Counted from the stretch's first letter, positions 1-8,506 are shown. The stretch is 64,000 bases of DNA from Zoogloea sp041914405 (GCF_041914405.1 NZ_JAYSDK010000004.1:62001-126000); one strand, 5' to 3'. The notes: a model not told the origin generated them from the letters alone. Translations and numbers: made by a program.

Positions 1-819
1 CAGCGAGGTCAGCACCTGCCAGCCCGGCGCCACGAAATGCGCCACGCTCAGCAAGGCCTTGGTACGGCGCTGGCGGTCGCCCTGGGCGATGCCGTCGATC
101 TCCGTCTCGCCGCCGCCCGCCTGGGACAGCATGCCGCCCACCCACGTGGCCGCGCCGAAATTGTAGCGAAGGTGGGACTGCAGCTCCCAAGCGGGGCGCT
201 GCCTGAGCGTCGCGCCGGCAGGGCCGTAGTCCCCGTTGCGGCCGAAGACCTGGCCGTCGGCGATCAGGTCCAGCGTGAAGCGTTCCGACAGCGGCGTGAT
301 CCAGCCCGTCTGCAGCGCGAACTTCCAGCGGTTCTCGCCGAAGGGGTTGAGTGGCGCATTGCGGTCGTAGCGGCCGGTGGGCAGCCACAGCCAGGGCGTC
401 ACCGCGAAGGCGCGGCGGCCTTCCGGGTCCTTCATCAGGTGGAGGGTGGACGCCAGGATCAGGTCGCCGACGCCGTTGGTGGCATCCACGCCTGCCAGGT
501 CGCCGCCGGTATGCACACGGCCGAAGGGCAGCAGGAACTGGGGCGCCATGGTGAGGCCGCCGACATCCACGTAATGCGCGCCGCGCAGGATGCCCACGTC
601 CGCCTCGACGCGGGCCTGGTCGGCCACCCGCTTGCCGCCGGCGTAGAGCTGGCGGCCCTCGGTGTGCTGGTAATAGCCGACGGCCAGGCTGGTGCCGGCC
701 GGCAGGTAGGTGTAGTCGCCGGCATCGATGGTCACGGCGGCAGCCAGCCCGGGCACGGCAAGGGCCACGGCGCAGGCAACAGCGTGCCAGCGACGGCCCG
801 TGGGGGTACGTCGTTTCAT
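1..819 (-). CDS. Outer-membrane transporter, phenol-degradation MetA-like family (partial, 3' end outside window)
   Basis: The frame opens at an ATG (819) preceded by GGAG and runs off the left edge, so only the N-terminal 273 residues are visible. They start with a basic stretch (MKRRTPTGRR), then a hydrophobic signal peptide ending near VPGLAAA. The mature part looks like a beta-barrel: alternating short strands such as TSLAVGYYQH and a proline/glycine-rich stretch (TPWLWLPTGRYD). This matches the family annotated as transporter or MetA-pathway outer-membrane protein (PF13557 type). The substrate cannot be told from sequence. It lies on the same strand as the hydrolase at 977-2164, 157 bp downstream of it. 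Confidence 0.7.
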   Translation of the reverse strand, partial: MKRRTPTGRRWHAVACAVALAVPGLAAAVTIDAGDYTYLPAGTSLAVGYYQHTEGRQLYAGGKRVADQARVEADVGILRGAHYVDVGGLTMAPQFLLPFGRVHTGGDLAGVDATNGVGDLILASTLHLMKDPEGRRAFAVTPWLWLPTGRYDRNAPLNPFGENRWKFALQTGWITPLSERFTLDLIADGQVFGRNGDYGPAGATLRQRPAWELQSHLRYNFGAATWVGGMLSQAGGGETEIDGIAQGDRQRRTKALLSVAHFVAPGWQVLTSL

Positions 820-976
820 GTCTCCACATCTCCTCTGGGTGGCGGCGGCCGTCTCTCGCATTCGGGACGGCCTGACGCCGGGGCTTACTGTGACAGGCCC
901 CCGATCGGGCCATGTCTCGTTCCGGCATGCGCCTGTCGCGCGCCGGCAATTTTTGGGAAGGGGTGCCGCAGTGGTC

Positions 977-2164
977 TCAGCGGTGGTGATAGACCGCCGT
1001 CTCGAACTCCACGAACTGCGGGTAGGCCACGCAGTCCTGGAAGGGCAGCAACTGGGTCGCCCAGTAGCCGCCGATGCCGGTCTGGCGGTCGATCCAGTAG
1101 AAGGAATTGGCCAGCCCGGCCCAGGCCAGGGAATTGGCCGGGCGGCCCGACGGGGTCGGCGCGCGGTTGGTCATGAAAGTGTAGGCCCAGCCCTTCGGCA
1201 CGCCGGGGAAGAAGCTGCCGGCGTTGGCGAGGGACGGGATCGACGTGGGCCAACCGGTGCATTCGAGGGAACCGAGCCCGTCGCGGGCCATCAGCGCCAC
1301 CGTCTCCGGGCGCAGCACGCGGCCGTGGGGGCCGGCGCCGTCGTTGAGGAGCATGCGGATGAACTTCATGTACTCGCCGACCGTCGCGTACAGGCCGTGG
1401 CCGCCGCAGTCCATCGCCGGTGGCTGCGGCAGCACCAGTTCGGGCAACGGGCTGAGCGCGCCGTTGGCGGCCCGCTCGTGGATGGTCACACGGCGCGCCC
1501 GCATGGACTCGGACATCGTGAAGCCGATGTCCGCCATGCCCAGCGGTTCGAAGATCCGCTCCTTCATCACCTCGCCGAGGCGCTGGCCACGCAGCGCCTC
1601 GACCACCAGCCCGAGCCAGTCGATGTTGACGCCGTAGGTCCACCGCTCGCCCGGATCGTGCAGCAGCACGCTGCGGATGGACGGGAACTCGCACGACACG
1701 ATGGTCGGGATCTCCTTCGCCGTGCGGTACTGCAGGTCGTCCTGGCTGAAGAACTCGTAGCCGAGGCCGGAGGTGTGCAGGAACAGGTCGTTGATCGTCA
1801 CGTCGCGCTTCGGCGGCCGCGTGCGCGGCTGGCCCGCCGCGTCGAAGCCGTCAAGCACCTGAAGCTCAGCGAACTCGGGCAGGTACTTACGCACCGGGTC
1901 GGCCAGCGACAGGCGCCCCTCCTCGATGAGCTGCATCGCGCAGGTGCCGGTCAGCGCCTTGGTGGTGGAAAAGATCGCGAAGACCGAATCGAGCGTCATC
2001 GCCGACTCGGCGCCCAGCTCCCGCAGCCCCGCGCAGCCTTCGTAGAAATTGCCGTCCCGGTCGGTGGCCATCGCCACCACGCCGGGCACCCCGCCGGCCC
2101 GGTGCACCGCCTGGTCCAGTACGGAATCCAGGACGGCCGTCAATGTGCTTGTGCTTACCGTCAT
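977..2164 (-). CDS. Serine hydrolase of the class C beta-lactamase / esterase family
   Basis: A 395-residue protein of the beta-lactamase-fold hydrolases (Pfam Beta-lactamase, COG1680). The nucleophile motif S-x-x-K is seen as STTK at residues 66-69 (context FAIFSTTKAL), and a Y-G-V-N stretch (RWTYGVNIDW) sits where the Tyr motif is expected. There is no signal peptide, so it is more likely a cytoplasmic esterase or carboxylesterase than an antibiotic-hydrolysing enzyme. The ATG at 2164 is chosen because GGAGA lies just upstream; an in-frame ATG 15 bases earlier (2179) is the alternative. A 9-bp GC inverted repeat (2201-2209 with 2225-2233) lies between it and the upstream membrane genes. Confidence 0.85.
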   Translation of the reverse strand: MTVSTSTLTAVLDSVLDQAVHRAGGVPGVVAMATDRDGNFYEGCAGLRELGAESAMTLDSVFAIFSTTKALTGTCAMQLIEEGRLSLADPVRKYLPEFAELQVLDGFDAAGQPRTRPPKRDVTINDLFLHTSGLGYEFFSQDDLQYRTAKEIPTIVSCEFPSIRSVLLHDPGERWTYGVNIDWLGLVVEALRGQRLGEVMKERIFEPLGMADIGFTMSESMRARRVTIHERAANGALSPLPELVLPQPPAMDCGGHGLYATVGEYMKFIRMLLNDGAGPHGRVLRPETVALMARDGLGSLECTGWPTSIPSLANAGSFFPGVPKGWAYTFMTNRAPTPSGRPANSLAWAGLANSFYWIDRQTGIGGYWATQLLPFQDCVAYPQFVEFETAVYHHR

Positions 2165-2350
2165 GCCTTGTCTCCTCATATCGTTGTGGTCCGCTTGACG
2201 CGCCCGCCCTGAAACCCGGAGGCCGGGCGGGCGGAAGGACGATATGTCGGGACAAGGCCGCCGCCTGTCCGGAAACGGCAGGCGGCTATCGGGATCCGGC
2301 AATTATTGGCGGCCTACATGCGGCCGAAGCCGCCGCGCGGGCCTCACCAC

Positions 2351-2659
2351 CTACAGCGTCGTCAGCCGTGCCAGCTGGCGGCCGAACAGAGCGGTCACCA
2401 GCAGCAGCACCGGCGTGATCGTGATGAAGCCGTACAGCACGCGGCGGATCAGCGGATGGGCGCGGTCGGCTTCGATGAAGTGGCGGATCACCAGCCAGCC
2501 CTTCAGCCACAGGATGGCGGCCACCAACCATTGCAGCCCGACCTGGCCGTGCAACCCATGGCCTAGCAGCAGCGACAGCCCGGTCAGCGCGAGCAGACCG
2601 AGCCAGGTCTTCACGAGCGGCGCCAGCGGAGCCGCCGATTCACAATGCATGTCGTTCAT
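2351..2659 (-). CDS. Small cytochrome c oxidase subunit IV / NorF-like membrane protein
   Basis: A 102-residue protein with three hydrophobic segments (around TWLGLLALTGLSLLLG, WLVAAILWLKGWLVI and GFITITPVLLLVTALFG), the layout of prokaryotic COX4/NorF-type proteins. It starts two bases after the stop of the COX3-like gene, so the two are translationally linked. In denitrifiers norEF assist nitric oxide reductase maturation or activity. No norCB is in this window, so the partner enzyme is unknown. The family assignment rests on size, topology and the neighbour. Confidence 0.7.
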   Translation of the reverse strand: MNDMHCESAAPLAPLVKTWLGLLALTGLSLLLGHGLHGQVGLQWLVAAILWLKGWLVIRHFIEADRAHPLIRRVLYGFITITPVLLLVTALFGRQLARLTTL

Positions 2660-2661
2660 GC

Positions 2662-3267
2662 TCACACCAGCACGTAGAAGAAGGAGAAGATGACCAGCCA
2701 GATGATGTCGGTGGCGTGCCAGTAGCAGGCCAGCGCCTCCAGGCCGCTGTAGTCGTCGGCCGAATAGCCGCCAGCCAAGTGGCGCGCCAGCACCCACAGG
2801 ATGCCGAGGATGCCCCACACCGCATGCACCATGTGGTTGAAGGTCAGGTAGTAATAAACGCCCGAGAAGATGCCGGCCTGCCCGTCGATGCCATGGGCCA
2901 GGTTCCACTGGATCTCGATGATCTTGGCGAGCGGATAGCCCAGCGCCAGCACCAGCCCGCCAACCAGCCAGGCAATCGAGGCCCGGCGCCGCCCGACGCG
3001 GATCAGCGCCGTGGAACAGGCGATGCAGAAACTGCTGCTGATCATCACCAGCGTGATGACGGTGCCAAGCGTGGTGGACAAGCCCTCCGCGCCTTTCTCG
3101 AAGGCCTCCGGAAAATGGGCGCGGGCGACGAAATAGACGACGAAGAGCACCAGGAATTCTACGAACTCGCAGCAGATCCCGACCCAGATCCCCTTGTTGC
3201 CGGGAATCCGCCCGCCCGGCGCCTCCTCGAAATCCGGTCCCGCTACAGTCATGGTATTGGCAGTCAT
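2662..3267 (-). CDS. Cytochrome c oxidase subunit III-like protein (NorE-like)
   Basis: A 201-residue integral membrane protein with five hydrophobic helices. It carries family hallmarks of the haem-copper oxidase subunit III fold: W-V-G-I-x-C-E-F-V-E-F near the N-terminus, and a C-terminal H-M-V-H-A-x-W-G and CYWHATDIIWL. It is the length of NorE rather than of full CoxC. The ATG at 3267 follows GGGGA at a good distance; an ATG 12 bases upstream (3279) has no clear ribosome site. It probably forms an operon with the NorF-like gene and perhaps the hydrolase. Confidence 0.8.
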   Translation of the reverse strand: MTANTMTVAGPDFEEAPGGRIPGNKGIWVGICCEFVEFLVLFVVYFVARAHFPEAFEKGAEGLSTTLGTVITLVMISSSFCIACSTALIRVGRRRASIAWLVGGLVLALGYPLAKIIEIQWNLAHGIDGQAGIFSGVYYYLTFNHMVHAVWGILGILWVLARHLAGGYSADDYSGLEALACYWHATDIIWLVIFSFFYVLV

Positions 3268-3412
3268 CGTTTTCCCCATTGCTCGGCAGCCGCCATTCTT
3301 CGCCACCGGCCCGGCCGCGGAAGGAACAGATGAAATGGTTTACTGCCGATACAGATCGGGGAATTGATGCTGGTCAATTCTGCGCAGGAGCATCAGGGAA
3401 ATACGCCGGGAA

Positions 3413-3446
3413 GGCGAATGCCCGTGGGGGCGAATTCATTCTCCCC
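3413..3446. repeat. REP-like palindrome, copy 1
   Basis: GGCGAATG is followed after a short spacer by GTGGGGGCGAATTCATTC and CCCC, so the element can fold on itself. The 18 bases at 3424-3441 recur exactly at 39501-39518 in another intergenic region. It lies in the 220-bp gap between the NorE-like gene and the porin stop codon. This looks like an interspersed extragenic palindrome. Confidence 0.6.
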
Positions 3447-3487
3447 ATGGAATGGCGGGCGGATCCCTCACTTCATGAAGACCCTGC

Positions 3488-4402
3488 TCAGAACCCGTAG
3501 CTGATCAGCCCCACCAGCTTGCTCACCTGGTTCACGCCGAAGCGGTTGTCGCCGCCGATGATGCCCTGCAGCGTCCACGTCAGGCCGGTGCTGCCGATGG
3601 GCTGGGACAGGCCGAGGACGAGGTGGCGGAAGCCGTCGCTGATCGGGCCCTTGCCGGCGAAGCAGCCGTTGACGACGAAGGCGGTGCCCGGCGCGCAGGA
3701 TCCACCCGTGGCGGCGTCGCCGGTGCCCAGGTACTTGCCCTCCCGCGCGTAGGTGTACCAGCCGAGGCTGGCCGTGAAGGTCAACTCGGCCGGCAGCGGG
3801 CGGGTGTAGTTGAGCGTCCAGTAGGTGTCGCCGCGGTTGCCCCACACGGTGTCGTTGAGCAGGGTCTGCGCGTTCAGCGCGTACTCCTGCCAGGCCAGGC
3901 CGAGCTTGGTCTCGGTGGCATTGGCGTGGCGGCCGTTGAGGTAGTAGTAGGCGGTCAGGCCCAGCGTGTAGGAGACGTCGCCAAGCTTGCCGGTGTAGCC
4001 GCCGTAGAAGTCGTTCTCCACCGACTTGCCGTCCTGGAAGTCGCTGACCGCCACATTGCCGGTGGCCGCGTACTGGTCGTAGGAACGGCCCAGCTGCTTG
4101 TACGAGTAGTTGATCGCCGACGCCCAGTAGCCCAGGTAGAAACCGCTTTCATGGGTGAAGTCGACGCCCCACTGGGGTGTGAAGCGGTCCGACTCGGGGG
4201 CGTCCGCGCCCTGGTTGCCGAGGCCGGGCTTGGCGTTGCCATAGGTCGTCGTCGCGCCGCGCAGGTAGTAGCGGCTGGCGAGATCCACGTGTCGGGTAAG
4301 GGTGTAGGGCGGTGCTACTTCATCGGCGGCGAAGGCAGGGCTGACGGAAGCGGCGAGGACGGACAGGGCGCACAGCGACCCTGCGATGGCTTTATCAAGC
4401 AT
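3488..4402 (-). CDS. TorF family putative outer-membrane porin
   Basis: A 304-residue protein with a signal peptide (hydrophobic AGSLCALSVLAASVSPAFA, cleavage before ADE). A barrel-like body follows, rich in aromatic strands (YLGYWASAINYSY, DFYGGYTGKLGDVSYTLGLTAYYYL), ending in the C-terminal phenylalanine (ISYGF) typical of Bam-assembled barrels. It fits the TorF/Gcw_chp family. The start at 4402 directly precedes the signal peptide; GGAG lies 12 bases upstream. It is divergent from the guanidine/urea operon with a 570-bp gap. Co-regulation is possible, but I saw no sigma-54 site on its own strand. Confidence 0.8.
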   Translation of the reverse strand: MLDKAIAGSLCALSVLAASVSPAFAADEVAPPYTLTRHVDLASRYYLRGATTTYGNAKPGLGNQGADAPESDRFTPQWGVDFTHESGFYLGYWASAINYSYKQLGRSYDQYAATGNVAVSDFQDGKSVENDFYGGYTGKLGDVSYTLGLTAYYYLNGRHANATETKLGLAWQEYALNAQTLLNDTVWGNRGDTYWTLNYTRPLPAELTFTASLGWYTYAREGKYLGTGDAATGGSCAPGTAFVVNGCFAGKGPISDGFRHLVLGLSQPIGSTGLTWTLQGIIGGDNRFGVNQVSKLVGLISYGF

Positions 4403-4560
4403 CACGAGAGAAGACTCCGATTGAGGTTCCGGATATGCGCGCCGTCCTCCTAGCAGAAAGCGGACCAGCCAGCGCGGGGATGGATGCGATGCCGAGCTTG
4501 CATATACATGGCGACGCAATCCGCCCCACCCAATCCGGGCACGGCACGCCCTCCGGCGAT

Positions 4561-4575
4561 GCACCCGCGGCGTGC
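4561..4575. promoter_or_regulatory. NtrC-type enhancer site, distal
   Basis: GCAC-N7-GTGC, the dyad spacing of enterobacterial NtrC sites such as those at glnAp2. It is centred 31 bp (three helical turns) upstream of a second identical-geometry dyad and about 165 bp upstream of the sigma-54 GC element. Confidence 0.65.
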
Positions 4576-4591
4576 CTGCCCATTTCCGGCG

Positions 4592-4606
4592 GCACCACGG
4601 CGGTGC
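4592..4606. promoter_or_regulatory. NtrC-type enhancer site, proximal
   Basis: A second GCAC-N7-GTGC dyad, in phase with the one at 4561-4575 and about 133 bp upstream of the sigma-54 promoter. Two in-phase dyads are the usual arrangement for cooperative NtrC binding. Confidence 0.65.
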
Positions 4607-4718
4607 ATGCACCCTTTCGGCATGGCCAGTGCGAGATGCCGGACTCCACCCGCATCCCGCTCGACAAAACCCTGGCAGGCCAGTGTCCACAAGGCTTTCA
4701 CGGGATTGTCACGACAAC

Positions 4719-4734
4719 TGGCACCGCTATTGCT
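4719..4734 (+). promoter_or_regulatory. Sigma-54 (RpoN) promoter of the guanidine/urea operon
   Basis: TGGCAC-N5-TTGCT fits the -24/-12 consensus at all invariant bases (GG and GC with correct spacing). Transcription would start near 4745, giving a leader of about 230 bases that contains the guanidine-I riboswitch. Confidence 0.8.
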
Positions 4735-4790
4735 AAACGATCGGCGAGAGGGAGCGAATCGCGCTGTATCGCGTTCGTTTCATCGAAGGG

Positions 4791-4918
4791 TGGCTAGGGT
4801 TCCGGTCCCGTTTCGGATATGCGCACATATCGGGGGATGTCTGGTCCGAGAGCTGCCGGCTGCAACAGGCCGAGCAGGCATGTCGTGGCTCCACGGAGGG
4901 ATAAAAGCCCGGGAGGAA
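4791..4918 (+). promoter_or_regulatory. Guanidine-I (ykkC) riboswitch
   Basis: The leader contains the conserved blocks of the ykkC/guanidine-I class in the right order: CTAGGGTTCCGG (4794-4805), CTGGTCCGAGAG (4841-4852), then ACGGAGGGATAAAAGCCC followed by GGGAGGA (4893-4917). These are the most conserved parts of the aptamer. Binding of free guanidinium should switch on the genes downstream. After the aptamer, a weak hairpin (CGCTT/AAGCG, 4919-4934) and a short T-run near 4948 could be the expression platform. The first gene starts at 4974. Confidence 0.92.
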
Positions 4919-4973
4919 CGCTTTGGATGAAGCGCCCTCTCGCCCGTTTTCTCCCAAACGACAGGAGCCCTTC

Positions 4974-6026
4974 ATGTACCAGACCGACACCCGCCGCGTT
5001 CGTCCGACCGTCCTCCGCGACACGCGCGCCACCGCCACTTACTCCATCGTCAAGCGTCTCAAGACCACCCTCGCCGTGCTGGGCCTGGGCAGTGCGCTGC
5101 TCGCCGCACCGGCGCCGGCCCTCGCCGAGGTCAAGGTCGGCGTTTCCGACTGGCCGGGCTGGGTGGCCTGGTACGTGGCCGAGCAGAAGGGCTTCTTCAA
5201 GAAGCACAAGGCCGACGTGAAGCTGGTGTGGTTCTCCAACTACACCGACTCCATCTCCGCGCTGTCCTCCGGCCAGCTCGACGCCAACTGCCAGACCTGG
5301 TCCGACACGATGGGCCCGCTGGCCAAGGGCGTGCCGGTGAAGGCGGTGCTGGTCAATGACAACTCGGCCGGCAACGACGCGCTGATGGTCAGCGACAAGA
5401 TCAAGGGCTTCGCCGACCTGAAGGGCAAGCGCATCGCCCTCGAAGAGTTCAGCATCTCCCACTTCGTGCTTGCCACCGCGCTGGCCAAGAACGGCCTCAC
5501 CCAGAAGGACGTGAAGGTGGTGAACCTGTCCGCCGGCGACGCCGCGGCGGCCTTCCTGGCCGGCCGCGTGGACGCCGCCGTGGTGTGGAACCCGTGGGTC
5601 TCGCAGATCGAGAAGAGCGGCAAGGGCAAGCCGCTGTTCACGTCGAAGGACATGCCGGGCCTGATCCCCGACTTGCTGGTGGCTCAGGACAAGGCCATCA
5701 AGACCAAGCACAAGGACCTGGTCGGCATGATCCGGGCCTGGTTCGACACCGAGAAGTTCATCCGCGACAACCCGGACGAGGCGGCCAGGATCATGTCCAA
5801 GGTGGTCGGCATGAAGGCCGAGGACTACAAGGTCTTCCTGCCCGGCACGCGCTTCTTCGACGCGGCGGCCAACCAGGCCGCGCTGACGCCGGCTGACGCA
5901 AAATCCCTGCAGGCCGTCGCCCCGACCATCTCGGCCTTCCTGCTCGACAAGAAGCTGATCGACGGCAAGCCCGACGCCGCCAAGGGCATCGACGCCAGCC
6001 TGCTCGCCGAAGCCCTCGGCAAGTGA
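4974..6026 (+). CDS. ABC transporter substrate-binding protein, guanidine/urea-type (NMT1/SsuA-like)
   Basis: A 350-residue periplasmic binding protein. A signal peptide (hydrophobic LAVLGLGSALLAAPAPALA) is followed by EVKVGVSDWPGW, the usual start of nitrate/taurine/sulfonate-type binding proteins, and a family-typical LDANCQTWSDTM stretch. The class is annotated as putative urea ABC transporter binding protein in carboxylase clusters. The ATG at 4974 has AGGAG seven bases upstream; the basic leader before the hydrophobic core is long (about 30 residues). Given the riboswitch, guanidine is the likely ligand. First gene of the operon. Confidence 0.88.
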   Translation: MYQTDTRRVRPTVLRDTRATATYSIVKRLKTTLAVLGLGSALLAAPAPALAEVKVGVSDWPGWVAWYVAEQKGFFKKHKADVKLVWFSNYTDSISALSSGQLDANCQTWSDTMGPLAKGVPVKAVLVNDNSAGNDALMVSDKIKGFADLKGKRIALEEFSISHFVLATALAKNGLTQKDVKVVNLSAGDAAAAFLAGRVDAAVVWNPWVSQIEKSGKGKPLFTSKDMPGLIPDLLVAQDKAIKTKHKDLVGMIRAWFDTEKFIRDNPDEAARIMSKVVGMKAEDYKVFLPGTRFFDAAANQAALTPADAKSLQAVAPTISAFLLDKKLIDGKPDAAKGIDASLLAEALGK

Positions 6027-6033
6027 GACGGCC

Positions 6034-6858
6034 ATGAGCGCAAGCAAGCGAGCCGGCGGGGGCGGCAGCTCCCTGTGGCAGATCCGCGCCGCCATCGACC
6101 CGCGCCAGTACTGGCTGCTGGCCCTGTTCGGGCTGGTCGCGCCGCTCGTCGCGTGGCTGGTGGCGAGCCACCTGGACGGCACCGACAAGGTCTTCCTGCC
6201 CGGCCCAGCCGACGTGCTGGCGCGCATCTGGAGCTGGGCCACCGATGACGACCTGGCCGCTGACGTGGCGATCAGTACCTGGCGCGTGGTGGCCGGCTGG
6301 GCCCTGTCGGCCGCCATCGCGCTGCCGCTGGGCCTCTTCATCGGCAGCTACCGGGCCGTGCAGGCGCTGCTGGAGCCCCTCACCGACTTCATCCGCTACA
6401 TGCCGGCGGTGGCCTTCATCCCGCTGGTCATGCTGTGGGTCGGCATCGAGGAGGGCTCCAAGGTGGCGATCATCTTCATCGGCACCTTCTTCCAGATGGT
6501 GCTGATGGTCGCCGAAGACGTGCGCCGCGTGCCGCTGGCGCAGATCGAGGCAGCCCAGACCATGGGCGCCACGCGCAGCGAGATCCTCGAGAAGGTCATC
6601 GTCCCGTCGGCCAAGCCGGCCCTGCTCGACACCCTGCGGGTGACCATGGGCTGGGCATGGACCTACCTGGTGGTGGCCGAGCTGGTGGCCTCCAACTCCG
6701 GCCTCGGCTACGCGGTGCTCAAGGCCCAGCGCTTCCTGCAGACCGACAAGATCTTCGCCGGCATCCTGCTGATCGGCCTGATCGGCCTCCTCATCGACCA
6801 GGGCTTCCGCCTGGTCCATCGCAAGGCCTTCCCCTACCTCGCCGGGAGACACCGATGA
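6034..6858 (+). CDS. ABC transporter permease (guanidine/urea importer)
   Basis: A 274-residue inner-membrane protein with about six transmembrane segments. It has the EAA-type loop of binding-protein-dependent permeases, seen as QIEAAQTMGATRSEILEKVIVPSAKP, close to that of SsuC/TauC. It starts 7 bases after the binding-protein gene, and its stop overlaps the ATPase start (ATGA). It forms the membrane channel with the ATPase below. Confidence 0.92.
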   Translation: MSASKRAGGGGSSLWQIRAAIDPRQYWLLALFGLVAPLVAWLVASHLDGTDKVFLPGPADVLARIWSWATDDDLAADVAISTWRVVAGWALSAAIALPLGLFIGSYRAVQALLEPLTDFIRYMPAVAFIPLVMLWVGIEEGSKVAIIFIGTFFQMVLMVAEDVRRVPLAQIEAAQTMGATRSEILEKVIVPSAKPALLDTLRVTMGWAWTYLVVAELVASNSGLGYAVLKAQRFLQTDKIFAGILLIGLIGLLIDQGFRLVHRKAFPYLAGRHR

Positions 6859-7712
6859 CCGCCAGCATCGACATCCGCGACGCCTTCAAGACCTTCGGCC
6901 ACGGCCCCCAGGCCATCCACGCGCTGGAGCACGCCAACCTGGCGATCCGCCCCAACGAGTTCGTCACCTTCGTTGGCGCCTCCGGCTGCGGCAAATCCAC
7001 GCTGCTGCGCATGATCGGCGGGCTGGAGAGCCTCAGCCGCGGCAGCATCGCGGTGAACGGCCAGCCCATCGCCGGCCCCGGCGTGGACCGGGCCATGGTG
7101 TTCCAGCACTACAGCCTCTACCCGTGGCTGACGGTCACCCAGAACATCAAGTTCTGCCGCCAGCTCAAGGCCCACACCCGCGACCGGACCTCGGCCGACG
7201 TGGAGAAGGCCGCCGGCCGCGCCGACGCGCTGATCCGCCTGATGGGCCTCAGCCACGTCGCCGACGCCTACCCCAGCCAGCTGTCGGGCGGCATGCAGCA
7301 GCGCGTGGCGATCGCCCGCGCACTGATGAGCCGGCCGCCGATCCTGCTGATGGACGAGCCCTTCGGCGCGCTGGACGCCCAGACCCGCGAGGTGATGCAC
7401 GACCTCATCCGCCACGTGCACCGCATGGAAGGCAGCACCATCGTGTTCGTCACCCATGACGTGGAAGAGGCCATCTACCTGGGCCAGCGCATCGTGCTGA
7501 TGGCGCCCCGCCCCGGCCGCATCGACACCCTCTACGACGTGCCCCTGCCTGCCGAGCGGCACCAGGACATGAAGCTCGCCCCCGAGTTTCTCGCCTTGAA
7601 GCGCGAGATCCTGGAACGCATCCGCGAGACCTCCGGCATGAAAACCGACCTCGAGCAGCTCGCCCGCCTCAACGCCGCCGTCGGCGCCGACGCTGCCCTC
7701 ACCACGGACTGA
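6855..7712 (+). CDS. ABC transporter ATP-binding protein (guanidine/urea importer)
   Basis: A 285-residue ATPase of the nitrate/sulfonate/taurine subfamily: Walker A GASGCGKSTLLR, Q-loop VFQHYSLYPW, signature LSGGMQQRVAIARAL, Walker B ILLMDEPFGALD and switch His in VTHDVEE. The start ATG overlaps the permease stop by four bases. It energises import of the substrate bound by the first gene product. Confidence 0.93.
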   Translation: MTASIDIRDAFKTFGHGPQAIHALEHANLAIRPNEFVTFVGASGCGKSTLLRMIGGLESLSRGSIAVNGQPIAGPGVDRAMVFQHYSLYPWLTVTQNIKFCRQLKAHTRDRTSADVEKAAGRADALIRLMGLSHVADAYPSQLSGGMQQRVAIARALMSRPPILLMDEPFGALDAQTREVMHDLIRHVHRMEGSTIVFVTHDVEEAIYLGQRIVLMAPRPGRIDTLYDVPLPAERHQDMKLAPEFLALKREILERIRETSGMKTDLEQLARLNAAVGADAALTTD

Positions 7713-7717
7713 AGCCC

Positions 7718-8506
7718 ATGAACGCCCTGCTCACCCCCACCGACGCCGTCGACGTGGACACCCGCTGGCAACAACTCGCCGCCGACCTGCCGGCAGACAA
7801 AATCCTGTTCTCCGACGTGGTCCCCGGCGGCTGCCACTGGTCGTGGACGCTGCCCCGCGGCACCACGCTGCGCCTGGTTGCCCAGGCCGCCGGCGCCAAC
7901 CTGTCGATGGTGCTCTACAACGCCCGCCAGCCGCTGGAGCGCTACAACATGCCCGACTCCCTCAAGGCCCAGCACACCGCCCACTACAGCCGCGGCCACG
8001 TGCTGATGAGCGACATGGGCTGCGCGATGGCCTCCATCACCGCCGACAGCCTCGGCTGGCACGACCCCCTCGGCCTGCTGCTGGACGCCCCGCGCATGCA
8101 CGAAAAGTACGGCCAGCACCCGTACCAGCAATACCGCAACGGCATGTACCGCGCCGGCCGCGACGGCCTGCTGATCGAGATCGGCAAGTACGGCCTGCGC
8201 CGCCGCGACCTGGTGGCGCCGGTGAACTTCTTCAGCAAGGTCAGCGTGGACGAGGAAGGCCGCTTCCACTTCCAGCCCAATCACGCGCCAGCCGGCGCGA
8301 TGGTGGAAGTGCGCCTCGACATGGACGTGATCGTCGCCGTGTCCGCCGCGCCGCACCCCCTCGACCCGCGCCCGGACTATGCGCCGGCACCGGTCGGCAT
8401 CGTCGCCTGGCGCTCCGGCCCGGCGGCGGCGGACGACGTGTGCCGCCAGTTCCGCCCGGAAGGCGCCCGCGCGCTGCACAACACCGACCTGCACTACCTG
8501 GCCTGA
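7718..8506 (+). CDS. DUF1989 protein, carboxyguanidine deiminase subunit candidate (urea carboxylase-associated protein 1)
   Basis: A 262-residue protein of the DUF1989 / urea-carboxylase-associated family. Seen: a histidine-rich core (GGCHWSWTLPRG, HTAHYSRGHVLMSDMG) and conserved RDLVAPVNFFSKV near residue 170. Paired DUF1989 proteins in such operons are now known as the two subunits (CgdA/CgdB) of a carboxyguanidine deiminase, which removes nitrogen from carboxyguanidine to give allophanate. Which subunit this is cannot be decided here. It begins 6 bases after the ATPase gene and pairs with the homologous next gene. Confidence 0.85.
   Translation: MNALLTPTDAVDVDTRWQQLAADLPADKILFSDVVPGGCHWSWTLPRGTTLRLVAQAAGANLSMVLYNARQPLERYNMPDSLKAQHTAHYSRGHVLMSDMGCAMASITADSLGWHDPLGLLLDAPRMHEKYGQHPYQQYRNGMYRAGRDGLLIEIGKYGLRRRDLVAPVNFFSKVSVDEEGRFHFQPNHAPAGAMVEVRLDMDVIVAVSAAPHPLDPRPDYAPAPVGIVAWRSGPAAADDVCRQFRPEGARALHNTDLHYLA

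Noticed and set aside
37..2212. Long plus-strand open frames over the first two genes
   Set aside because: The minus strand encodes a signal-peptide barrel protein and an STTK hydrolase with good ribosome sites; the plus frames are compositionally biased shadows.
4403..4560. A sigma-54 promoter for the TorF-type porin on the minus strand
   Set aside because: I searched by eye for the reverse -12/-24 pattern; no match with both GG and GC at proper spacing was found.
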